Counted from the stretch's first letter, positions 53,983-63,416 are shown. The stretch: DNA of 64,000 bases from Fusobacterium mortiferum (GCF_016900045.1 NZ_JACSNP010000001.1:1-64000); one strand, 5' to 3'. Translations and numbers: made by a program. Notes: generated from the sequence alone by a model not told the origin.

Positions 53983-55110
53983 TGGAACAACTCTTATTTC
54001 AACACCTTTAGAATGCTCTATAATTTTGTTGATTACAGATCCCTTAAAAAAAGTAGTTAATTTATTTCTCTTACTATGACCTAAAACTATTTGAGTAATT
54101 CTTTTTTCTTCTGAAAACTTCAAAATCTCTTTTACAATATTTTTACCCTGTAATCTGATTGTTTCTGCTCCTAAACTTCTAGCTAATTCCTCATGTTTTT
54201 CAATGACTTTCCAATCTTCTGGAGAGTATCCCTTAGCCAAAAATCCTATTTGTTCAACACAGATTACATAGAATTCACACTTATATTTTTGAGCAATTCT
54301 AGCTCCATATCTTATAACTTTATTAGCTTTTGGACTTGAAGAGATAGAAACAAGTACTCTTTCAGCTGTATACCAGTTAGTTTTGATATTTTTATTATTC
54401 AAGTACTCATTGAGATTATTATCTACCTCCTGTGCTATTTGACGTAAAGCAATCTCTCTTAAGGCACTTAAATTTCCTTTTCTAAAAAAATTTCGTAAAG
54501 CTTGAGAAGCTGTTTTTAAATTGTATATCTCTCCCCTTTCTAATCTTTTTTTTAAACTTTCAAATGAGATATCAATTACCTCCACCTCATCAGCTTCTGC
54601 CAAAATAGTGTCAGGAACTGTTTCTCTTACAGCTATTCCAGTGATAGTCTGAACTACATCATTTAAGCTTTCAAGATGTTGGATATTAACTGTGGTATGT
54701 ACATTTATACCAGCATTTAAAATTTCAAGAACATCTTGATATCTTTTCTCGTTTTTGCTGCCTTTTATATTTGTATGGGCTAGCTCATCAATTAGGACTA
54801 TTTCTGGTCCTCTCTCAATAATTTTTTCAATATTGACTTCTTTATATATTTTACCAGCATACTCAATCTCTTTTACAGGAATTTGTTCCAAAATTCCAAT
54901 TTGTTCAGTAGTAGCTTTTCTATCATGTGGTTCTATATATCCTATACAGATATCTTCTCCTCTTTTGACTCTAATATTAGCCTCACGAAGCATTGTATAT
55001 GTTTTTCCTACTCCTGGAGCATATCCTAAATATATCTTTAATCTTCCTTTTTTCTCCTTATTATATATTTTTAATGCTTCTTCAGGTGTAAGTCTCTTTT
55101 CTTCTGACAT
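53971..55110 (-). CDS. kdpD: Kinase-less KdpD: sensor ATPase plus universal-stress domain
   Basis: A 379-residue protein equal to the N-terminal cytoplasmic part of KdpD. The KdpD domain has Walker A YAPGVGKT (30-37) and IVLIDELAHTN (104-114). A universal-stress domain follows from about 250 to the end, with the nucleotide motif LGHSKRNKL...GSV. The four membrane helices, GAF and histidine kinase parts of full KdpD are absent, and the protein ends cleanly with its own terminator. In S. aureus the KdpD stress domain binds cyclic-di-AMP; here the mRNA also has a cyclic-di-AMP riboswitch. Divergent from kdpFABC; no kdpE is visible. Confidence 0.93.
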   Translation of the reverse strand: MSEEKRLTPEEALKIYNKEKKGRLKIYLGYAPGVGKTYTMLREANIRVKRGEDICIGYIEPHDRKATTEQIGILEQIPVKEIEYAGKIYKEVNIEKIIERGPEIVLIDELAHTNIKGSKNEKRYQDVLEILNAGINVHTTVNIQHLESLNDVVQTITGIAVRETVPDTILAEADEVEVIDISFESLKKRLERGEIYNLKTASQALRNFFRKGNLSALREIALRQIAQEVDNNLNEYLNNKNIKTNWYTAERVLVSISSSPKANKVIRYGARIAQKYKCEFYVICVEQIGFLAKGYSPEDWKVIEKHEELARSLGAETIRLQGKNIVKEILKFSEEKRITQIVLGHSKRNKLTTFFKGSVINKIIEHSKGVEIRVVPWGL

Positions 55111-55227
55111 AGATATCTCCCTAAATTAAAAAATTTAAATAAAACTTAGTTTTTAAGCTAAGATAGGAGTAAAATAAACAAACTCTAAAACATTTAAATA
55201 ATATCATAAATTACCTCTAGACTTTGT

Positions 55228-55262
55228 AAAAAAATAACACCATAACAAAAAGTCATGGTGTT
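55228..55262 (-). terminator. Expression-platform terminator of the c-di-AMP riboswitch
   Basis: AACACCATAAC (55236-55246) pairs with GTCATGGTGTT (55252-55262) with one G-T pair. Read leftward the stem is followed by ATTTTTTT. It lies between the aptamer and the kdpD start. Confidence 0.9.
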
Positions 55263-55267
55263 GATAC

Positions 55268-55412
55268 TATACAAAACCAGGCTCTTTTCAATGCTGACGA
55301 GGTTAGCTGTCGGGCTCGGATTGAAAAGTATCCTATTCTCTAAAAGAGAAATACGCCCCAAGAAGGTTGGGTCCCCCGCTCTATTTAAAATAGATTAAGC
55401 GAATTGGTAATA
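55268..55412 (-). promoter_or_regulatory. Cyclic-di-AMP (ydaO/yuaA-type) riboswitch upstream of kdpD
   Basis: Read leftward, the core segments of this riboswitch class are present in order: AATTCGCTTAATCT, AGAGCGGGGGACCCAA, TTGGGGCGTAT, CCGAGCCCGACAGCTAACC and TCGTCAGC, with a helix CTTTTCAAT/ATTGAAAAG around the last part. This class binds cyclic-di-AMP and usually turns genes for potassium uptake and wall enzymes off. With the terminator next to it, binding should stop kdpD transcription. Edges of the aptamer are approximate. Confidence 0.93.
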
Positions 55413-55427
55413 TTCTTTTACAGGTAA

Positions 55428-55455
55428 ATTATACTCTTAAATAACAAAAAGTCAA
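55428..55455 (-). promoter_or_regulatory. kdpD promoter
   Basis: Read leftward: TTGACT (55455-55450), a 16-bp spacer and TATAAT (55433-55428). The aptamer begins within about 20 nt of the start. Confidence 0.75.
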
Positions 55456-55478
55456 GTATTATTTTTTTTAAAATTTTG

Positions 55479-55507
55479 TTGACAAAAAAATAAAAAAGTG
55501 ATATGAT
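55479..55507 (+). promoter_or_regulatory. kdpFABC promoter
   Basis: TTGACA (55479-55484), a 17-bp spacer and TATGAT (55502-55507), back to back with the kdpD promoter. Start near 55514 gives a leader of about 250 nt before kdpF. Confidence 0.7.
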
Positions 55508-55587
55508 TCAAAATCATAAAACAAAACCTCTAGACATTTAAGATATATTACAAAAAAATATAATTTTGATATATTTTATAAAAATTA

Positions 55588-55723
55588 AGTTTATTCAGAT
55601 ATTTATTTATCCGAGTTAATTTATGAAGGGGATTTATTCTGAAAATTTATACCTATGTAATAAACTGTTTTTTAATATTCTTAGAATAAGGATATTAGGG
55701 GCAGTTTTTATTTTGCTTTTTTT
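55588..55723 (+). promoter_or_regulatory. kdpFABC leader: candidate attenuator with terminator and competing helix
   Basis: A hairpin with arms 55662-55683 and 55687-55707 (loop GAA, one bulged T, several G-T pairs) is followed by the T-rich tract 55705-55723, like an intrinsic terminator. Its 5' arm overlaps AATAAACT (55659-55666), which can pair perfectly with AGTTTATT (55588-55595). That helix would enclose about 63 nt holding CAGA (55596-55599) and TCTG (55638-55641). The two folds exclude each other. No known riboswitch class is recognised here. Confidence 0.5.
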
Positions 55724-55763
55724 AAGTTAAAAGCCTAAAAGTTGAATAATTTAGGAGGGAGAA

Positions 55764-55841
55764 ATGTTAATTTTAGGAATTATTGTATTTTTACTTTTTA
55801 TTTATTTAATTTATGCACTATTCAATCCAGATAAATTTTAA
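55764..55841 (+). CDS. kdpF: KdpF small subunit of the potassium ATPase
   Basis: A 25-residue hydrophobic peptide, MLILGIIVFLLFIYLIYALF then NPDKF. KdpF is a single-pass membrane peptide that stabilises the KdpABC complex; the closing NPDKF-like ending is typical. RBS AGGAGGG (55753-55759) lies 4 bp before the ATG, and kdpA starts 15 bp later. Confidence 0.9.
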   Translation: MLILGIIVFLLFIYLIYALFNPDKF

Positions 55842-55856
55842 GGAGGAAATTTTATT

Positions 55857-57488
55857 ATGAATTTATTAAGTTTAATACTTTTTTTATGTGCGTTCATTAT
55901 TTTAATAGTTCCAATCGGAAAGTATCTATCTAAGCTAATAGCACATGAAAAAACATTAGGAGAAAGATTATTTACAACTATAGAGGTTCCAATTTTTAAA
56001 TTATTAAAATGTAAAAATGAAAATATGGGACTGAAGAGCTATATTGTATCATTTTTAAGTGTTAATTTTATTATGTTTATCTTTACATATATAATTTTAT
56101 ATATACAAGGGGATTCTCTGTCTCTAGCTTTTAATACAGCAATAAGTTTTGTAACAAATACAAATTTACAACACTATTCTGGCGAGGTCTTAAATAGTAC
56201 TATTTCAAGATTGATATTGATAAACCTTATGTTTACCTCAGCAGCAACTGGGATGGTAATTTGTATGGCTGTAATAAGAGGAATTATGGGAATTAAGCTT
56301 GGTAACTTTTATGAGGATTTAGTGAAGGTGGTTATAAGATTATTACTTCCTATCTCATTAGTAGTGGCAATACTTTTAGTAATTTGTGGCTTACCTCAAA
56401 CATTTGATAATCAAGTAATAGTAAGAACTTTAGAAGGAAAATATCAAGCCATAGCTTTAGGACCTGTAGCAGCATGGGAAGCAATAAAGCATTTAGGAAA
56501 TAATGGAGGAGGATTATTCACAGCTAACTCTGCTCATCCATTTGAAAATATTTCAATATGGTCTAACTATATAGAGATGTTATCTATGATGGTATTTCCA
56601 GGGGCAACAATAATAGCTTTTGGAATTGTAGCTAAAAATAAAAAGCAAGGTTGGTATATTTTTATCTCTGTATTTATTTTATTTATATTATCATTCTTTA
56701 TGATATATCATTTTGAAAAACAAGGAACACCAATTTTAAAAGAATTAGGGATATCAGGAATAAATATGGAGGGAAAAGAAGTAAGGTTTGGATTATTTGC
56801 TTCTACACTATTTACTAATATAACAACTTCATTTACAACAGGAAGCATAAATAATATGCATGATTCACTTACACCATTAGCCGGTATGTTTGCACTAGGA
56901 AATATGATGCTTAACTGTATTTTCGGTGGTAAGGGAGTTGGATTTATAAATATACTAATGTATATGATTTTAGGAGTATTTTTATGTGGACTAATGGTAG
57001 GAAGAACTCCAGAATTTTTTGGTAAAAAAGTTGAGGCTAAAGAGATTCAAATTATAACATTTTTAATACTATTACATCCATTAATTATATTATTACCAAG
57101 TGCGATATCATTGATGGTGAGATATGGGTATGAGGGGATATCAACTGCAGGTTTTCACGGAATAACTCAGGTATTGTATGAATATGTATCAAGTGCAGCT
57201 AACAATGGTTCTGGATTTGAAGGGTTAAAAGATAATACTTCTTTTTGGAATATTATGACAGGAATAGTTATTCTCTTAGGAAGATATGTAAATATGGTAT
57301 TAATGACAATCGTTGGATACTCTTTTTATAAGAAAAAAGTTGTACCTACAACTGAGACAAGTTTCAGAACAGATAATATAATATTTTCATTGGTGTTAAT
57401 ATTTATAATATTAACAATAGGTGCTCTTACATTTTTACCAGCTTTAGCATTAGGACCTATTGCAGAGCACTTAAGTATTTGGAGGTAA
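55857..57488 (+). CDS. kdpA: Potassium-transporting ATPase potassium-binding subunit KdpA
   Basis: The 543-residue channel-like subunit that selects potassium in the membrane. About ten helices are visible; the pore loops show NTNLQHYSGE, GNNGGGLFTANSAHPFEN and TTSFTTGSINNMHD, with AANNGSGFEGL as the last. KdpA resembles potassium channels with four pore repeats. RBS AGGAGG precedes ATG. kdpB starts 7 bp after the stop. The length is near the usual 555-560. Confidence 0.97.
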   Translation: MNLLSLILFLCAFIILIVPIGKYLSKLIAHEKTLGERLFTTIEVPIFKLLKCKNENMGLKSYIVSFLSVNFIMFIFTYIILYIQGDSLSLAFNTAISFVTNTNLQHYSGEVLNSTISRLILINLMFTSAATGMVICMAVIRGIMGIKLGNFYEDLVKVVIRLLLPISLVVAILLVICGLPQTFDNQVIVRTLEGKYQAIALGPVAAWEAIKHLGNNGGGLFTANSAHPFENISIWSNYIEMLSMMVFPGATIIAFGIVAKNKKQGWYIFISVFILFILSFFMIYHFEKQGTPILKELGISGINMEGKEVRFGLFASTLFTNITTSFTTGSINNMHDSLTPLAGMFALGNMMLNCIFGGKGVGFINILMYMILGVFLCGLMVGRTPEFFGKKVEAKEIQIITFLILLHPLIILLPSAISLMVRYGYEGISTAGFHGITQVLYEYVSSAANNGSGFEGLKDNTSFWNIMTGIVILLGRYVNMVLMTIVGYSFYKKKVVPTTETSFRTDNIIFSLVLIFIILTIGALTFLPALALGPIAEHLSIWR

Positions 57489-57495
57489 TTAAATT

Positions 57496-59550
57496 ATGAG
57501 TAAACAAAAATCAAAAAGTATAGATAGTACTATTTTAAAGCAGGCATTTATAGAAGCTTTTAGAAAATTAAATCCCAAAATTCTTATGAAGAATCCAGTT
57601 ATTTTTATAGTTGAAGTAGGTTTTTTCTTAACACTTCTTTTAAGTATAAAACCTGATATTTTTAGTGAGAAAGAAGCAAATTTAAGATTATTCAATATAA
57701 TAATTTGTTTAATATTATTTGTAACAGTTCTTTTTGCTAATTTTGCCGAAGCAATAGCTGAGGGAAGAGGAAAAGCACAAGCAGACAGTTTAAAGAAAAC
57801 AAGAAAGAGTACAGTTGCAAATCTGTTGAAAGAAGATGGAACAACCGTTCAAGTTGACGCAAGCTCATTAAAGAAAGGTGATATTGTAATTGTAAATACT
57901 GGAGAGATAATTCCAAATGACGGGGTTGTAATAGAGGGAATAGCTTCAGTAGATGAGTCGGCAATAACAGGTGAATCAGCACCAGTTGTTAAAGAGGCTG
58001 GAGGAGATTTTTCAGCAGTAACTGGAGGAACACGTGTAGTAAGTGATAAGATAAAAATAGAGATATCTGTTTCAGCTGGAGAGTCATTTTTAGATAAGAT
58101 GATTAACTTAGTAGAGGGAGCAGAGAGAAAGAAAACTCCAAATGAGATTGCGTTAAATACTTTATTAGTTGGCTTGACATTGATTTTTTTAGTTGTTATA
58201 GTTACTTTACTTCCAATGGGGCTTTATGTTGGTATACATCTTCCACTTTCTACTTTAATTGCTTTACTTGTGTGTTTAATACCTACAACAATAGGAGGTC
58301 TACTTTCAGCAATAGGAATAGCAGGAATGGATAGAGTTAATAAGTTTAATGTGATTGCTATGTCTGGAAAAGCTGTTGAAAATTGTGGAGATATTAATAC
58401 TATAATTTTGGATAAAACAGGGACAGTTACATTTGGAAATAGATTGGCGAGTGAATTTATTCCAGTGGAAGGAGTAACTTCTGAGGAAATAATGGAGTAC
58501 TCAGTTATTTCATCTTTAAAAGATTTAACTCCTGAAGGACGTTCAATAGTTGAATTAGGAAAGAGATTAGGGTATATTGCAGATGAAAGTAAATATACAA
58601 AAGCAGAGTTTTTAGAGTTTTCTGCTCAAACAAAAACAAGTGGAGTTAATTTAGAAGATGGAAGAAAGATTAGAAAAGGTTCTGGTTCATCAATTAAAAA
58701 ATTTGTAGAAAATGAAAATGGTGTAATACCAAGAGATTTAGATGAAAAAGTAGATAGAGTTTCTAGGTTAGGAGGAACACCATTAGTTTTAGCTGTGGAT
58801 AATAGAGTTTTAGGAGTTATCTATTTAAAGGATACAGTAAAACCAGGATTAAAAGAGAGATTTGATAATATAAGAAGAATGGGAATAAAAACTATAATGT
58901 GTACAGGAGATAATGCTCTTACAGCTGAAACAATAGCTAAAGAGGCTGGAATTGATGAATTTGTTGCTGAATGTACACCAGAAAATAAGATAGAAGTAAT
59001 TAGAAGGGAGCAGGAACAAGGAAAACTTGTAGCTATGACTGGAGATGGAACAAATGATGCTCCAGCTTTAGCTCAAGCTGATGTAGGAATAGCTATGAAT
59101 AGTGGAACAATAGCAGCTAAAGAAGCAGCTAATATGGTAGACTTAGATTCAGACCCAACTAAAATTTTAGAGGTTGTAGAGATTGGAAAACAACTTTTAA
59201 TAACTCGTGGAGCTTTAACAACATTTAGTATAGCTAATGATATTGCAAAATATTTTGCAATAATACCAGCAATATTTATAATTGCTATTCCTCAAATGGA
59301 GATTTTAAATATTATGAAACTATCATCACCAACAACTGCTATTATATCAACTTTGATATTTAATGCTATCATAATTCCATTACTTGTACCAATCGCCTTA
59401 AGAGGAGTAGCATATAAACCTATGAAGGCAGAATTAATGTTGCTTAAAAATCTAGCTATTTATGGAATTGGTGGATTAATAGCTCCATTTATAGGAATTA
59501 AATTAATAGATATAATTATTACTCCAATATTAAGAGTTCTAGGAGTATAG
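57496..59550 (+). CDS. kdpB: Potassium-transporting ATPase ATP-binding subunit KdpB
   Basis: The 684-residue P-type ATPase subunit that drives potassium uptake. The phosphorylated aspartate is Asp306 in DKTGT (306-310), and the actuator loop is TGES (158-161), whose serine is an inhibitory phosphorylation site in E. coli Kdp[23 protein letters not shown] is the hinge motif. Seven membrane helices are as in the family. RBS is weak (GGAGG at the end of kdpA, 57481-57485), suggesting coupling with kdpA. Confidence 0.97.
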   Translation: MSKQKSKSIDSTILKQAFIEAFRKLNPKILMKNPVIFIVEVGFFLTLLLSIKPDIFSEKEANLRLFNIIICLILFVTVLFANFAEAIAEGRGKAQADSLKKTRKSTVANLLKEDGTTVQVDASSLKKGDIVIVNTGEIIPNDGVVIEGIASVDESAITGESAPVVKEAGGDFSAVTGGTRVVSDKIKIEISVSAGESFLDKMINLVEGAERKKTPNEIALNTLLVGLTLIFLVVIVTLLPMGLYVGIHLPLSTLIALLVCLIPTTIGGLLSAIGIAGMDRVNKFNVIAMSGKAVENCGDINTIILDKTGTVTFGNRLASEFIPVEGVTSEEIMEYSVISSLKDLTPEGRSIVELGKRLGYIADESKYTKAEFLEFSAQTKTSGVNLEDGRKIRKGSGSSIKKFVENENGVIPRDLDEKVDRVSRLGGTPLVLAVDNRVLGVIYLKDTVKPGLKERFDNIRRMGIKTIMCTGDNALTAETIAKEAGIDEFVAECTPENKIEVIRREQEQGKLVAMTGDGTNDAPALAQADVGIAMNSGTIAAKEAANMVDLDSDPTKILEVVEIGKQLLITRGALTTFSIANDIAKYFAIIPAIFIIAIPQMEILNIMKLSSPTTAIISTLIFNAIIIPLLVPIALRGVAYKPMKAELMLLKNLAIYGIGGLIAPFIGIKLIDIIITPILRVLGV

Positions 59551-59567
59551 AATAGGAGGAAATATAG

Positions 59568-60137
59568 ATGGAAAATTTAAAAAAAGGGATACTTATAACA
59601 TTAGTATTATTTTTAATAACAACTATTTATACCTATATGATAAATGGTTTTGCTCAAGTATTTTTCCATGAAAGTGCAAATGGAAGTATTATTTTAAAAA
59701 ATGGAGAAGGGATAGGAAGTAAATATATAGGTCAAAATTTTGAAAGTGATAAATATTTCCATGGAAGAGCTTCAATTTTTAACTATAATACATATTCAAC
59801 ATTGAAAGAAGCTCAAATGATTCCAAGTTCTGGTGGAAGTAATTTAGGAGGAAGCAATTTGGAATATAATAAAAATATAAAGGAAAGAATAGAGAAGATA
59901 TTATCTAAAAATCCAAGTATTGAAATAAAAGATATTCCAGTAGATATGGTTACAGCTTCAGCCTCTGGACTTGATCCACATATTACTACACAGGGAGCCT
60001 TAATTCAAGTTGAAAGAGTGGCTAGAGTAAATGGAATTACAAAAGAAGAGGTTATTAATCTAGTTAAAAAAATGGAGAAAAATGGAATAATAAATGTATT
60101 AGAACTTAATTTAGCTTTAGAAAATTTAATTAAATGA
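59568..60137 (+). CDS. kdpC: Potassium-transporting ATPase KdpC subunit
   Basis: A 189-residue subunit with one N-terminal membrane helix (GILITLVLFLITTIYTYMI) and a periplasmic domain. Family segments are GSKYIGQNFESDKYFHGRAS, ASASGLDPHITTQGALIQVERVA and the GITKEEVINLV stretch. KdpC is the extracytoplasmic subunit of the pump. RBS AGGAGG lies 8 bp before the ATG. Last gene of the operon; no kdpDE genes follow. Confidence 0.95.
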   Translation: MENLKKGILITLVLFLITTIYTYMINGFAQVFFHESANGSIILKNGEGIGSKYIGQNFESDKYFHGRASIFNYNTYSTLKEAQMIPSSGGSNLGGSNLEYNKNIKERIEKILSKNPSIEIKDIPVDMVTASASGLDPHITTQGALIQVERVARVNGITKEEVINLVKKMEKNGIINVLELNLALENLIK

Positions 60138-60159
60138 GCGATAATAATATAAATATCTG

Positions 60160-60178
60160 AGTTTATTCAGTTATTTAT
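60160..60178 (+). repeat. Near-copy of the kdp leader segment after kdpC
   Basis: AGTTTATTCAGTTATTTAT here differs at one of 19 positions from 55588-55606 in the kdp leader. It may be chance in AT-rich DNA. Confidence 0.4.
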
Positions 60179-60232
60179 AAGTATTCATGAGTATTTTATT
60201 TTAAAAAAAAATTATCCATTAATAAAAATTAA

Positions 60233-60272
60233 TAGCGGAGTAGTTACAAAGATTGTAACTATTCCGCTAAAA
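60233..60272. terminator. Bidirectional terminator between kdpC and rdgB
   Basis: TAGCGGAGTAGTTAC (60233-60247) pairs with GTAACTATTCCGCTA (60255-60269), with a T-rich tract on the left strand and AAAATTTTA on the right. It overlaps the rdgB stop. Confidence 0.85.
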
Positions 60273-60849
60273 TTTTAGCTAACTCTTTTTCTAATTTTTT
60301 TAAAGCATTAGCTCTATGACTTATCTTATTTTTAATTTCTGGCATTTCAGCTAGAGATTTTTTATACTCAGCTACATAAAAATATGGGTCATAACCAAAT
60401 CCATCTTTACCTTTTGGTTCATATAGCAACTCTCCTTCAATCTCCCCTCTAAAAGAGTATACCCTTCCATCTGGCTTACCAAGAGTAATTACACTTACAA
60501 AGTGACATTTTCTATTAGGTTCATCTTTCATTACTTCCATAAGTTTAGCGTTGTTTGATTCATCAGTAGCATTTTCTCCAGAGTATCTAGCTGAATATAC
60601 CCCAGGAGCTCCATTAAGAGCATCTACACATAGTCCAGAATCATCAGCTATAGTTATCATTCCAGTAAATTTTGCTATCTCTAAGGCTTTTTTAGCTGAG
60701 TTAGCTTCAAAAGTTTCACCATCTTCTATAACTTCTGGAATCTCAATTCCATCTTTTATAGAAAGTATCTCTACATTCTCAATATTACTAAATATAGCTT
60801 TAATTTCATCAATTTTATGTTTATTTCCAGTAGCTAAAAATATTTTCAT
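60259..60849 (-). CDS. rdgB: XTP/dITP diphosphatase (RdgB/HAM1)
   Basis: A 196-residue house-cleaning pyrophosphatase that removes inosine and xanthosine triphosphates from the nucleotide pool. FLATGNKHKIDEIK opens it; TIADDSGLCVDALNGAPGVYSARYSG is the metal and substrate region; KGKDGFGYDPYF and SHRANALKKL complete the site. ATG at 60849 lies 8 bp after AGGAG; the GTG at 60858 is part of that site. It follows rph by about 14 bp, a common bacterial pair. Confidence 0.96.
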   Translation of the reverse strand: MKIFLATGNKHKIDEIKAIFSNIENVEILSIKDGIEIPEVIEDGETFEANSAKKALEIAKFTGMITIADDSGLCVDALNGAPGVYSARYSGENATDESNNAKLMEVMKDEPNRKCHFVSVITLGKPDGRVYSFRGEIEGELLYEPKGKDGFGYDPYFYVAEYKKSLAEMPEIKNKISHRANALKKLEKELAKILAE

Positions 60850-60863
60850 AGTATTCACTCCTA

Positions 60864-61631
60864 TTATCCCTCAATTATTCTATTTTGTAGCTCCATTATC
60901 TCTTTTAGTCCTTTTTCAGCTAAATCGAGCATATCGTTTAACTCTTTTCTAGTATAAGTTGCTTCTTCACCAGTCCCCTGTACTTCAACAAATTTTCCTT
61001 CACCATTCATTACAACATTCATATCAACTTCAGCAGCAGAATCTTCAGTATACTTAAGGTCTAATACAGGAGTACCATTTACAATTCCAACACTTATAGC
61101 AGCAACATTAGAGATGATTGGATTTTCTGCTAACACTCCATCAGCTACAAGTTTTTTCATAGCAAGGGCAAGGGCAATAAATCCACCAGTTATAGAAGTA
61201 GTTCTAGTTCCACCATCAGCTTGAATAACATCACAATCGATAGTGATAGTTCTTTCACCTAGTTTTTCTAAATCTACAGCTGTTCTTAAAGTTCTTCCTA
61301 TTAATCTTTGAATCTCCATAGTTCTACCAGTTAATTTTCCCTTGGCAGATTCTCTTTGGTTTCTTTCTCCAGTTGCTCTAGGTATCATAGAGTACTCAGC
61401 TGTAAGCCAACCTTTACCTTGATTTTTTAAGAAAGGAGGAACTTTATCACTGACAGTAGCAGTACATATTACTTTAGTGTTTCCACACTCCATAAGTACA
61501 GACCCCTCAGCATATAGGTTAAAATCTTTAGTAGCTTTTAAAACTCTAAGTTCATCAACATCTCTACCATCTTCTCTAAGTTTTCTTGTCCTCATATCAG
61601 CTTCTATTATCATCTCTTTTATCATATTCAT
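60864..61631 (-). CDS. rph: Ribonuclease PH
   Basis: A 255-residue phosphorolytic 3'-5' exoribonuclease that trims tRNA 3' ends. [15 protein letters not shown] is the opening of the domain, and [29 protein letters not shown] carries the phosphate and RNA-binding arginines. [19 protein letters not shown] is the catalytic segment. The N-terminus is about 10 residues longer than usual; an ATG two codons on is also possible. GGAGAG stands before the start. Operon: lpxB-msbA-rph-rdgB. Confidence 0.95.
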   Translation of the reverse strand: MNMIKEMIIEADMRTRKLREDGRDVDELRVLKATKDFNLYAEGSVLMECGNTKVICTATVSDKVPPFLKNQGKGWLTAEYSMIPRATGERNQRESAKGKLTGRTMEIQRLIGRTLRTAVDLEKLGERTITIDCDVIQADGGTRTTSITGGFIALALAMKKLVADGVLAENPIISNVAAISVGIVNGTPVLDLKYTEDSAAEVDMNVVMNGEGKFVEVQGTGEEATYTRKELNDMLDLAEKGLKEIMELQNRIIEG

Positions 61632-61640
61632 ACATCTCTC

Positions 61641-63416
61641 CTATATCTTCATTTCATCTCTTTGTTTTACTTCTTTTCCAAATTGGATATCATAAAAATG
61701 TTTATATAGACCATTTTTATCTAATAGCTCTTGGTGTCTTCCAATCTCTTTTATTTTACCATTTTCCATAACAACAATCTTATCAGCATTAATGATAGTA
61801 GAAAGTCTGTGAGCTATTACAAAAGTAGTTCTATTAACCATTAATCTATCAAGAGCATCTTGCACCAATCTTTCTGATTCAGTATCCAGTGCTGAAGTAG
61901 CTTCATCAAGGATCAATATTTCAGGATTTTGTATCAATGCTCTAGCAATAGCAATTCTTTGTTTTTGTCCTCCTGAAAGCATAACTCCTCTCTCTCCCAC
62001 TTCTGTTTCAAATCCTTCAGGTAAATTTTTTATAAATTCATAAGCATTTGCCATTTTAGCAGCTTTTATTATATCATCTATAGTTACATTTTCTTTACCA
62101 AAAGATATATTTTCAGCAATTGTTCCAGAGAAAAGGAAGCTTTCTTGAGGTACAATACCAATTAAATCTCTATATTTTTTAAGAGATATATTCTTAATAT
62201 CTTTTCCATTTATAAGAAGTTTTCCTTCAGTAGCTTCAAAAAATCTAGGAATAAGGTTTACAATAGTAGTTTTTCCACTTCCACTCTTTCCAACAAAGGC
62301 AACAACTTCTCCAGCTTCAATATCTAAATTTATATTTTTTAAGGCGTTACTTTTACCATCAGAATAAGTAAATGAAACATTTTTAAAATTAATATTTTGT
62401 ATTTTTCCACCTAACTCCTCTTCAGGTTCACAGTGATCTACTTCAACTGGGATATCTAATATCTCAATAACTCTATCAGCAGAAGGGATAGCTTCTTGTA
62501 CATCATTATTTTTAGAAATCAATCTTTTTAAAGGTTGGCTCATAAGCCCCATAGCAGTTACAAAGGATATCAAATCTCCAGGAGACATAGTTTTTGTAAC
62601 AACGATTTGATAACCACCATAAGCAGCTACTAAAACTACCATAAGAGTAGTTATAACTTCGTTTATAGGTGATACCTTGGCTTTAATCTTTGTACTTTTA
62701 TAAGACTTTTGAAATTCATCCATACTAATCTCTTTGAATCTATCAATAATCATATCACTATTATTGAAAGCTTTAATTACAAAAATGCCAGATAAACTCT
62801 CTTGAATAAAAGCAGTTACTGCTCCTGATGTATCCTGTCTGATTCTACCAGATTTTCTAATTTTCTTAGTATATTTCTTCACCGTTGAAATAATAAGTGG
62901 CATAACTGTTAAAGATATTAATGCTAACAACCAATCAACTTGAAACATTCTAAAAATAAGAGCTACAACAGTGATGAACTCTTTTAACATATCAAATAGC
63001 ATAAACCCTATTCTTCCCAATGTAGAAGAATCTCCAGAAAGTCTAGCCATAATATCTCCTAATTTATTTTTTCTAAAATATGAGATAGGAAGTTTTTGTA
63101 GATGATTAAAAACATCAATTTTGATATCTCTTTTTATTGTTTCAGTTACATAGTTTGATGAAATACTAGCATAGTAAGCTGAGATCACCTTTACAACTGT
63201 AGATAAAAAGATAGCTGATATTACAATAACCATCATTTTAGGATCTTTTTTTACAAGTACATCATCAATGAGATACTTACTAAGCCATGCTGGTACAGCT
63301 CCCATTGTTGAAGTTAATATGGACATAAGTATTACTGCAACCATAGCCCATTTATATTTAAAACTATATTTTAAGAATGTATTTAATGATTTATTTTTAA
63401 ATATATTTAGTTTCAT
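61641..63416 (-). CDS. ABC exporter, MsbA-like lipid flippase family
   Basis: A 591-residue half-transporter. The six-helix membrane domain covers about 1-310 and the ATPase 340-580, with Walker A GKSGSGKTT, signature MLSGGQKQRIAIARAL, Walker B ILILDEATSALD and the switch histidine in IAHRLSTI. Its start overlaps the lpxB stop by four bases, which strongly suggests that it flips the lipid A core across the inner membrane like MsbA. A general multidrug role is the alternative. ATG is preceded by AAGGAGAGAG. Confidence 0.9.
   Translation of the reverse strand: MKLNIFKNKSLNTFLKYSFKYKWAMVAVILMSILTSTMGAVPAWLSKYLIDDVLVKKDPKMMVIVISAIFLSTVVKVISAYYASISSNYVTETIKRDIKIDVFNHLQKLPISYFRKNKLGDIMARLSGDSSTLGRIGFMLFDMLKEFITVVALIFRMFQVDWLLALISLTVMPLIISTVKKYTKKIRKSGRIRQDTSGAVTAFIQESLSGIFVIKAFNNSDMIIDRFKEISMDEFQKSYKSTKIKAKVSPINEVITTLMVVLVAAYGGYQIVVTKTMSPGDLISFVTAMGLMSQPLKRLISKNNDVQEAIPSADRVIEILDIPVEVDHCEPEEELGGKIQNINFKNVSFTYSDGKSNALKNINLDIEAGEVVAFVGKSGSGKTTIVNLIPRFFEATEGKLLINGKDIKNISLKKYRDLIGIVPQESFLFSGTIAENISFGKENVTIDDIIKAAKMANAYEFIKNLPEGFETEVGERGVMLSGGQKQRIAIARALIQNPEILILDEATSALDTESERLVQDALDRLMVNRTTFVIAHRLSTIINADKIVVMENGKIKEIGRHQELLDKNGLYKHFYDIQFGKEVKQRDEMKI

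Noticed and set aside
55588-55666. Assignment of the kdp leader to a known riboswitch class
   Set aside because: None of the core sequences of c-di-AMP, c-di-GMP, guanidine, M-box or sodium classes is present on this strand.
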